The position numbers and the translations under genes are program-made. The notes beneath the pieces are model-generated. The model saw nothing but the letters and a program-made list of their open reading frames with translations. It did not search any database and was not told the DNA's origin. From NCBI GenBank assembly GCA_910584935.1, contig CAJUDU010000029.1, forward strand, positions 1-26,760: DNA of 26,760 nucleotides. Direction: 5' to 3'. This document shows positions 22,421-26,760 of this stretch, in pieces (within the stretch, counting starts at the first letter, position 1; every line of letters starts with the position of its first letter). This stretch comes from an uncultured Butyricicoccus sp. (GTDB lineage: Bacteria > Bacillota > Clostridia > Oscillospirales > Butyricicoccaceae).

Positions 22421-22862
22421 TTTTCCCCTCCTTATCTTGAGGCTGCACAGCAGCCCGTTTTTTGGTCAATATTGCGGCATCCCGCGGCGCGTCTAACTGT
22501 GAGATAAATAGGAACTTGCGCACCAGGAACAGTACCGCAATGGATACCACCGCGCAAAAGTTTTCCAGCGGCGAAGTGTGTTCGACAATCATTTGCCGCG
22601 CAATTGCCAGCAGCATAATTTCAATCACGGAATCCAGGGTATGGCTGTATAACATTTTCACAAACTCTACCCCGATGACCAGCGTTGCCGCAACACTCAA
22701 GTATTCTGAAAAAATGCTTGGCTTGCCAATCAGCGCCGCGGGGCTGATATCAAGCACCAAACCGGCAAATCCAATAAATAATGTCCCAATCATCAGCAGC
22801 CCAACCAGCATCTCAAATGCGTTTGATAACCGCCGTAATGTTTCCCGTAAATCCAGTTTCAT
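22401..22862 (-). CDS. PsiE-family phosphate-starvation-inducible membrane protein
   Basis: A 153-residue protein with about four membrane helices (about 13-38, 50-68, 75-93 and 99-117). VEFVKMLYSHTLDSVIEIMLLAIARQMIVEH is a characteristic block in PsiE proteins (here VEFVKMLYSHTLDSVIE, then IMLLAIARQMIVEH). The C-terminus (120-153) is polar and charged. Function is not established even in E. coli, where phosphate starvation induces the gene. AAAGGAGAG precedes the ATG. It follows the glycosylase stop by 17 bases and overlaps the DUF4250 gene, so the three are one operon. Confidence 0.8.
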   Translation of the reverse strand: MKLDLRETLRRLSNAFEMLVGLLMIGTLFIGFAGLVLDISPAALIGKPSIFSEYLSVAATLVIGVEFVKMLYSHTLDSVIEIMLLAIARQMIVEHTSPLENFCAVVSIAVLFLVRKFLFISQLDAPRDAAILTKKRAAVQPQDKEGKNDGAAQ

Positions 22863-22879
22863 GAATGCGCTCTCCTTTG

Positions 22880-23680
22880 TTACCGGTTTGCTGTACGCCC
22901 ATAAAAAAATAAGTATTGCTGCAAAACGCCTGCAAACGCCCCATACTGCTCCACCGGCATCTGTCCGCCATAATGCGCCTTACAGATCTTCTGCATCCAG
23001 GTGTCCACTGGGAACGCGGATAAATCATGCAGCCCAAACAGCCGCACACATGCCGCCACTTTTTTCCCAACCCCTGGCAGCGCCAACAGCGCCTCTTCTG
23101 CCCGCGCCGCAGGCAGGGCGCAGATTTGCCGAGCATCAAAATCGCTGTGCGCAATCGCGTAAATATATTTATCCCGATATCCTAAGCCAATGGCGCGCAG
23201 CTGCGCAAGGCTTGCTTGCGCAAGCTGCGCCTTATCCGGGAATGTATGATAAATTTGCCCCGTATTATCCTGGCGCGGCGCGCCCCATGCGCGGCACATC
23301 GCTTCTACCGTATGCTGAATGCGTGGGATATTATTATTCTGCGAAATCACAAAAGTTATCAGCGTTTCCCATAAATCCTGCCGCAGAATGCGCAAACCGC
23401 TGCCATACCTGACCGCTTGCTGCAAAAATACATCGCTTTCAGGCACTGCCGCGCAGATTGCCGCATAATCGGTATCCCAATCAAAATAACTGCGCCATTT
23501 TTCCGCGAACCTTGCCTCGTTGGTATCCAAATCCAGCATATCCCCTTGTTGCCGCACATATATACAGTCTTTGCCGGCACATATCCGCCACCAGCCATCC
23601 TGCTGCCGTGTCATACGAAAACACTGCCCGGATGCTGCAATCTGCCCCAAATCACAGGGCGCTAATCGTTTGCTGAGCAT
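22880..23680 (-). CDS. OGG1-like 8-oxoguanine DNA glycosylase/AP lyase
   Basis: A 266-residue base-excision repair enzyme. The N-terminal DLGQIAASGQCFRM segment matches the OGG_N domain of eukaryotic-type OGG1. The helix-hairpin-helix-GPD domain contains LPGVGKKVAACVRLFG, with Lys207 aligned to the catalytic lysine of OGG1, and FPVDTWM with Asp226 as the catalytic aspartate. ISQNNNIPRI (112-121) is the typical substrate-pocket helix. It removes 8-oxoguanine by known family chemistry. It leads the operon with the psiE-like and DUF4250 genes and has its own promoter at 23720-23749. Confidence 0.92.
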   Translation of the reverse strand: MLSKRLAPCDLGQIAASGQCFRMTRQQDGWWRICAGKDCIYVRQQGDMLDLDTNEARFAEKWRSYFDWDTDYAAICAAVPESDVFLQQAVRYGSGLRILRQDLWETLITFVISQNNNIPRIQHTVEAMCRAWGAPRQDNTGQIYHTFPDKAQLAQASLAQLRAIGLGYRDKYIYAIAHSDFDARQICALPAARAEEALLALPGVGKKVAACVRLFGLHDLSAFPVDTWMQKICKAHYGGQMPVEQYGAFAGVLQQYLFFYGRTANR

Positions 23681-23719
23681 TTGACACAGCCCCTTTCCTC
23701 TGTCTTTTGCCTATGCCAT

Positions 23720-23749
23720 ATTATAAAAGAAACACTGGGCACCCTGCAA
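23720..23749 (-). promoter_or_regulatory. Promoter of the glycosylase operon
   Basis: Minus-strand TTGCAG (23744-23749), an 18-base spacer and a perfect TATAAT (23720-23725). Initiation is about 33 bases before the glycosylase ATG. Confidence 0.75.
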
Positions 23750-23860
23750 CCCCAAATCCGCCGCCCATCAACAAATGCCCAAAACCCCTTCAGCATATCA
23801 CCGGGAGACAATCACCATCATGCTACACAAAAAATATTTGCAAAAATCCGAAAAAAGCAG

Positions 23861-23889
23861 TTGAAATGTATAAGGAAAGGTGTTATACT
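23861..23889 (+). promoter_or_regulatory. Promoter of the dehydrogenase-thiolase operon
   Basis: TTGAAA (23861-23866), a 17-base spacer and TATACT (23884-23889), a near-consensus sigma-A promoter. The leader is about 60 bases. Confidence 0.78.
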
Positions 23890-23954
23890 GTGGTCAGAAT
23901 CAATGTTAAACATTTCACAAACTTGCCCCTAAAAACTATTTGGGAGGGATTCTC

Positions 23955-25265
23955 TTGGAAATTAAAACCGTAACCGTTATCGGCGCGAACGGTACCATGG
24001 GCTGTAATATCTCTGGTATCTTCGCTTCCTTTGGCAATGCCAAAGTCTATATGGCATGCCGCAGCATGGAAAAGGCCGAAAAAGCTGTCGCTCGTGCAGC
24101 CAAGTCTGTCCGCGCAGAAGCAATCGCAGAAAACCTGGTGCCCGCAACCTTCGACGACCTGCCGAAATGCGTCGCGGAATCCGACCTTGTTTTTGAATCC
24201 GTATCTGAAAACTTCGATACAAAACAGGATATTATCGACCGCATTGCAGATCATGTCCGCCCAGACGCAATTTTGGCAACCGGTACCTCTGGCCTGTCCA
24301 TTGATAAGCTTGCGGAAATGTACCCAGAAGCACTGCGCTCCCGGTATATTGGTATGCACTTCTTTAACCCGCCATATACCATGACTTTGTGCGAAATTAT
24401 TGAAAGCCAATATACTGATAAGCAGATGTCTGCCGACCTGATGGAATATTCCAAAAGGAAACTGGTACGCACCGTTGTCAATGTCGCAGATACCGCGGCG
24501 TTCCTTGGCAACCGCATTGGCTTCCAGTTTATCAATGAAGCCTGCCAGTATGCGGAAATGTATAAAGACAGCGGCGGCATTGACTATATTGACGCAATCC
24601 TTGGTCAGTTCACCGGGCGCAATATGCCGCCAATCGCAACGGCTGACTTTGTTGGGCTGGACGTCCATAAAGCAATTGTGGACAATGTTTATGCCAACAC
24701 TAAGGACTATGCCCGCTCCACCTTTGTGATGCCTGAATATATGCAGCGCCTTATCGATGAAGGCAAACTCGGACGCAAGGTAAAACAGGGGCTTTATAAA
24801 ACCGTTATCGGCGAAAACGGCAAGAAAATCCAGTATGTTTACGATATTGACTCGGGCGAATACCGTGAAAAAATCCGTTATTCCTTCCCATTTGCCCGCA
24901 AAATGATTGATTACCTGCATCAGGGCGACTACAAAATGGCGTTTGATTCGCTCAAGTACAATCACTCTATTGAAGCGGAAATCTGCCTGTCGTTCCTCAT
25001 CAAATATGTGCTGTACTCCATTACCGCGGCAAAACTTTCTTCTGACGATCTCCATGCGGCAGACGCCGCTATGGCAACCGGGTTTGGCTGGGTGCCCCCG
25101 CTTGCGGTCGTTGACGCCCTTGGCGGCAAAGAAGAATTTATGAAGCTTGCCCAGCAGCGTCTGTCCAGCGAGCTGCTTGCGCGCATTAAACTGAAAGATA
25201 CCCTGAAAGATCTGCCGAATGGTTCGCATTACGATTTCCGCAGCTATTTCAAGGGCAAGCAGTGA
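23955..25265 (+). CDS. 3-hydroxyacyl-CoA dehydrogenase, extended form
   Basis: A 436-residue NAD-dependent dehydrogenase acting on a 3-hydroxyacyl-CoA. The N-terminal Rossmann fold has TVTVIGANGTMG (GxxGxxG at 10-16). Catalytic residues of the family are in place: Ser112 in GTSGLS, His135 in GMHFFNPP, Glu147 in CEII and Asn186 in GNRIGF. The first C-terminal domain ends with ADFVGLDVHK (230-239); a further 190 residues with FGWVPPLAVVDALGG (377-391) look like a second HCDH C-terminal domain, as in FadB-type proteins but without a hydratase. Butyrate-type Hbd enzymes have only about 280 residues. The TTG start at 23955 lies six bases after GGGAGGG; a TTG at 23940 overlaps that site and is rejected. 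Confidence 0.85.
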   Translation: MEIKTVTVIGANGTMGCNISGIFASFGNAKVYMACRSMEKAEKAVARAAKSVRAEAIAENLVPATFDDLPKCVAESDLVFESVSENFDTKQDIIDRIADHVRPDAILATGTSGLSIDKLAEMYPEALRSRYIGMHFFNPPYTMTLCEIIESQYTDKQMSADLMEYSKRKLVRTVVNVADTAAFLGNRIGFQFINEACQYAEMYKDSGGIDYIDAILGQFTGRNMPPIATADFVGLDVHKAIVDNVYANTKDYARSTFVMPEYMQRLIDEGKLGRKVKQGLYKTVIGENGKKIQYVYDIDSGEYREKIRYSFPFARKMIDYLHQGDYKMAFDSLKYNHSIEAEICLSFLIKYVLYSITAAKLSSDDLHAADAAMATGFGWVPPLAVVDALGGKEEFMKLAQQRLSSELLARIKLKDTLKDLPNGSHYDFRSYFKGKQ

Positions 25266-25284
25266 GTAAGGGAGGCGCAATGTT

Positions 25285-26535
25285 ATGAATAAAGTATATG
25301 TACTGGGCGGCGCCCAGACCGATTTCGAACGCAACTGGAGCCGTGAAGGCAAAAATATTGTGGCAATGCTGCGCGAAGTCATGTCCGATGGCTGCCAGGA
25401 CGCGGATATTACCTATGATGATATCATTTCCCTCAACGATGAAGGGCGCGTTGCCTGCTATGTTGGCAGCTTCCTTTCTGAACTTTATAACGACCAGAGC
25501 CATGTTGGCGCGCTGATGACCGAAGTGAATCCGGCTTTCTTTGGGATGCCGTCTGTCCGTGTCGAGGCCGCGTGCGCCGCTGGCGCTGCCGCCATTGACC
25601 AGGCAATTACCAAAATCAACGCTGGTGAAGCGGATGTTGTCATTGTTGTCGGCTGGGCACTGCTGAACACCGTCGACGCCGCAACCGGCGCGGCTTATAC
25701 CGCACGCGGCACTTATGTTGAAAAAGAATCCAAATCTACCGATGGGCTGCCTAACCTCTATTCCCGGATGACCGACGCTTATCTGGAGAAATATGGCGTA
25801 CCGGCTGACCGCGTGCTGAAAGCGCTTGCCCATCTGACCGAAACCGCTTATGAAAACGGCAAACGCAATCCAAAAGCACAGACCCGCAAACTGTTTATGA
25901 ATGAAAAACAGGCAAATATGCGTGGCTGCGCCACCAACCCGATTGTTGCCGGCAAGCTGGCACAATCTGACTCCAGCCAGGTCACAGACGGCGCGGCTGT
26001 TGTCATCCTCGCAAGCGAGGAATTTAAGCAGAAACACTGCCCAAACCGCACTCTGCCGATTATCAAGGGTCGTGGGTTCCGCGTTGCGCCGATGGTGCTT
26101 GCCACCAAATTGGCAGAAGCCCGCGTCAGCGATTACCTGCTGCCTTGGACACGCAAAACCGTAGAAGAAGCATACAAGGTTGCTGGGCTTACTGTTGACG
26201 ACGTTGACGTATTTGAACTGTATGATTACTACACTGCAGGCGAGCTGATTGAGCTTGGCTGTGTTGGGCTTTGCAAGCCCGGCGATGAATGCCGCCTGAT
26301 TGAAGATGGCGTCATTGCTTTTGACGGCGACAAGCCTGTCAACCCGTCCGGCGGGTTAATCGGCGGCGGGCATCCGCAGTCTGCAACCGGTGTGCGGATG
26401 CTGCTTGACCTTTATAAACAGCTTACTGGCACGGCTGGCGCCTGCCAGGTGCCAAAAGAAGTACGCAATGGGCTGATGCTCAATATGGGCGGCTCCGCGA
26501 CTTCCAACTATGCGTTCATCCTTGGGATGGAATAA
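25285..26535 (+). CDS. Thiolase-superfamily protein (SCP2-type acetyl-CoA acyltransferase-like)
   Basis: A 416-residue thiolase-fold protein. The nucleophile is in EAACAAGAAAI (Cys97) and the catalytic His in GGGHPQSATG (His363). The classical second active-site Cys motif near the C-terminus is absent; instead the protein ends LNMGGSATSNYAFILG, as in SCP2-type thiolases. The loop that is HDxF in SCP2 thiolases reads ELYDYYTAGEL here (Tyr313), a notable change. It starts 19 bases after the dehydrogenase with GGGAGG upstream. The pair suggests thiolytic cleavage or condensation next to 3-hydroxyacyl-CoA oxidation/reduction; substrate and direction are unknown. It is not a standard ThlA/AtoB. 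Confidence 0.82.
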   Translation: MNKVYVLGGAQTDFERNWSREGKNIVAMLREVMSDGCQDADITYDDIISLNDEGRVACYVGSFLSELYNDQSHVGALMTEVNPAFFGMPSVRVEAACAAGAAAIDQAITKINAGEADVVIVVGWALLNTVDAATGAAYTARGTYVEKESKSTDGLPNLYSRMTDAYLEKYGVPADRVLKALAHLTETAYENGKRNPKAQTRKLFMNEKQANMRGCATNPIVAGKLAQSDSSQVTDGAAVVILASEEFKQKHCPNRTLPIIKGRGFRVAPMVLATKLAEARVSDYLLPWTRKTVEEAYKVAGLTVDDVDVFELYDYYTAGELIELGCVGLCKPGDECRLIEDGVIAFDGDKPVNPSGGLIGGGHPQSATGVRMLLDLYKQLTGTAGACQVPKEVRNGLMLNMGGSATSNYAFILGME

Positions 26536-26567
26536 AACACACATCTCTTCATCTCTCTTTTACCCAT

Positions 26568-26595
26568 GCAGATTTACTCTTGCCGGTAAACCTGC
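26568..26595 (+). promoter_or_regulatory. Stem-loop after the thiolase gene
   Basis: GCAGATTTAC and GTAAACCTGC pair over ten positions (one G-T-type mismatch) around an eight-base loop, without a following T run. It may stabilise the transcript end or be a processing remnant; it precedes the main terminator by ten bases. Confidence 0.35.
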
Positions 26596-26605
26596 ACCCC
26601 GAATC

Positions 26606-26641
26606 AAAAAACCCACTCGTTTACCCGCGAGTGGGTTTTTT
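26606..26641. terminator. Rho-independent terminator of the dehydrogenase-thiolase operon
   Basis: AAAAAACCCACTCG and CGAGTGGGTTTTTT form a perfect 14-bp stem with an eight-base loop, ending in six T. Confidence 0.93.
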
Positions 26642-26760
26642 CATAGAAGATGCTTCCTTTTAACAAAAAGAATATAACGAATATAACAAAAGAAAATTTG
26701 CGCCATACTTAGAGCCTATCCCAAAATAAAAGAATCTGTGGTATAATACCAAAGGGTGAT
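26642..26760 (+). promoter_or_regulatory. Non-coding right edge with a TATAAT box and an insertion-sequence-like motif
   Basis: No gene is visible. GAATATAAC is repeated in tandem at 26670-26687. AGAGCCTATCCCAAAATAAA (26711-26730) resembles terminal repeats of some insertion sequences that begin with a GxxCTxTCCCAAAA pattern, and a TATAAT (26742-26747) inside GGTATAATACC follows without a -35 box. Whatever gene this serves lies beyond the window. Confidence 0.3.

Noticed and set aside
22462..23412. 316-residue plus-strand ORF opposite psiE and the glycosylase
   Set aside because: It crosses two real minus-strand genes and their junction, and its Ala/Ser/Pro/Arg-rich sequence shows no domain.
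23681..23932. 83-residue plus-strand ORF before the dehydrogenase
   Set aside because: It contains the promoters of both divergent operons, and its sequence has no protein-like pattern.
23883..25382. 499-residue minus-strand ORF opposite the dehydrogenase
   Set aside because: It mirrors the codon pattern of the plus-strand gene, spans the operon promoter and the gene junction, and has no family-like motif. The plus-strand dehydrogenase has all catalytic residues.
25249..26037. 262-residue minus-strand ORF opposite the thiolase
   Set aside because: It is antisense to a well-supported thiolase, with Phe/His/Asn-rich composition typical of shadow frames.

Overview
The window reads as chromosomal DNA of an endospore-forming, fermentative Firmicute, most likely class Clostridia near Oscillospiraceae or Butyricicoccaceae. 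The grounds are a GerA-type germinant receptor operon, the clostridial cluster of M50 peptidase, scpA, scpB, a DUF2953 protein, ytfJ/gerW, dacF and rluB, strong AGGAGG-like ribosome binding sites, TTG and GTG starts, and a CoA-dependent beta-oxidation type gene pair. The lineage is inferred from gene content. No tRNA, rRNA, CRISPR array or complete mobile element was seen.

Layout. 1-3170: a three-gene spore germination operon (gerKA, gerKC, gerKB) whose C and B subunits are unusually short, closed by a strong terminator. 3235-4960 (minus): O-acetylhomoserine sulfhydrylase and a GNAT acetyltransferase. 5046-6833 (minus): a BceRS-like two-component system without its usual ABC transporter, preceded by a possible 46-residue membrane microprotein that overlaps the response regulator start. 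6881-11927 (plus): a seven-gene operon coupling regulated proteolysis, chromosome segregation (ScpAB), sporulation proteins (DUF2953, YtfJ), a D,D-carboxypeptidase and a pseudouridine synthase. Nearly every junction is a 4-base stop/start overlap. The exception is the dacF leader, which can fold to hide its own Shine-Dalgarno sequence.

11954-14006: a MerR/GyrI-like regulator with a textbook 19-bp-spacer promoter and operator dyad, diverging from an FkbM-type methyltransferase. 14032-19212 (minus): a 1726-residue S-layer-anchored surface protein with a signal peptide, about nine BIG2 Ig-like domains, six copies of an unfamiliar Tyr/Ser/Asn-rich module of about 115 residues, and three SLH domains. 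It diverges across a 372-bp regulatory region from a hybrid sensor kinase with two receiver domains (19585-22161). 22241-23680 (minus): an OGG1-like glycosylase, a PsiE-family membrane protein and a 59-residue DUF4250 protein. 23861-26641 (plus): a 3-hydroxyacyl-CoA dehydrogenase with an extended C-terminus and an SCP2-type thiolase, with a good promoter and terminator.

The most interesting leads are the novel repeat module of the giant surface protein and its divergent pairing with the hybrid kinase, the dacF leader RNA fold, the microprotein before the BceRS-like system, the reduced germination receptor, and the atypical dehydrogenase/thiolase pair. All functional calls come from reading motifs by eye; no database search was run.
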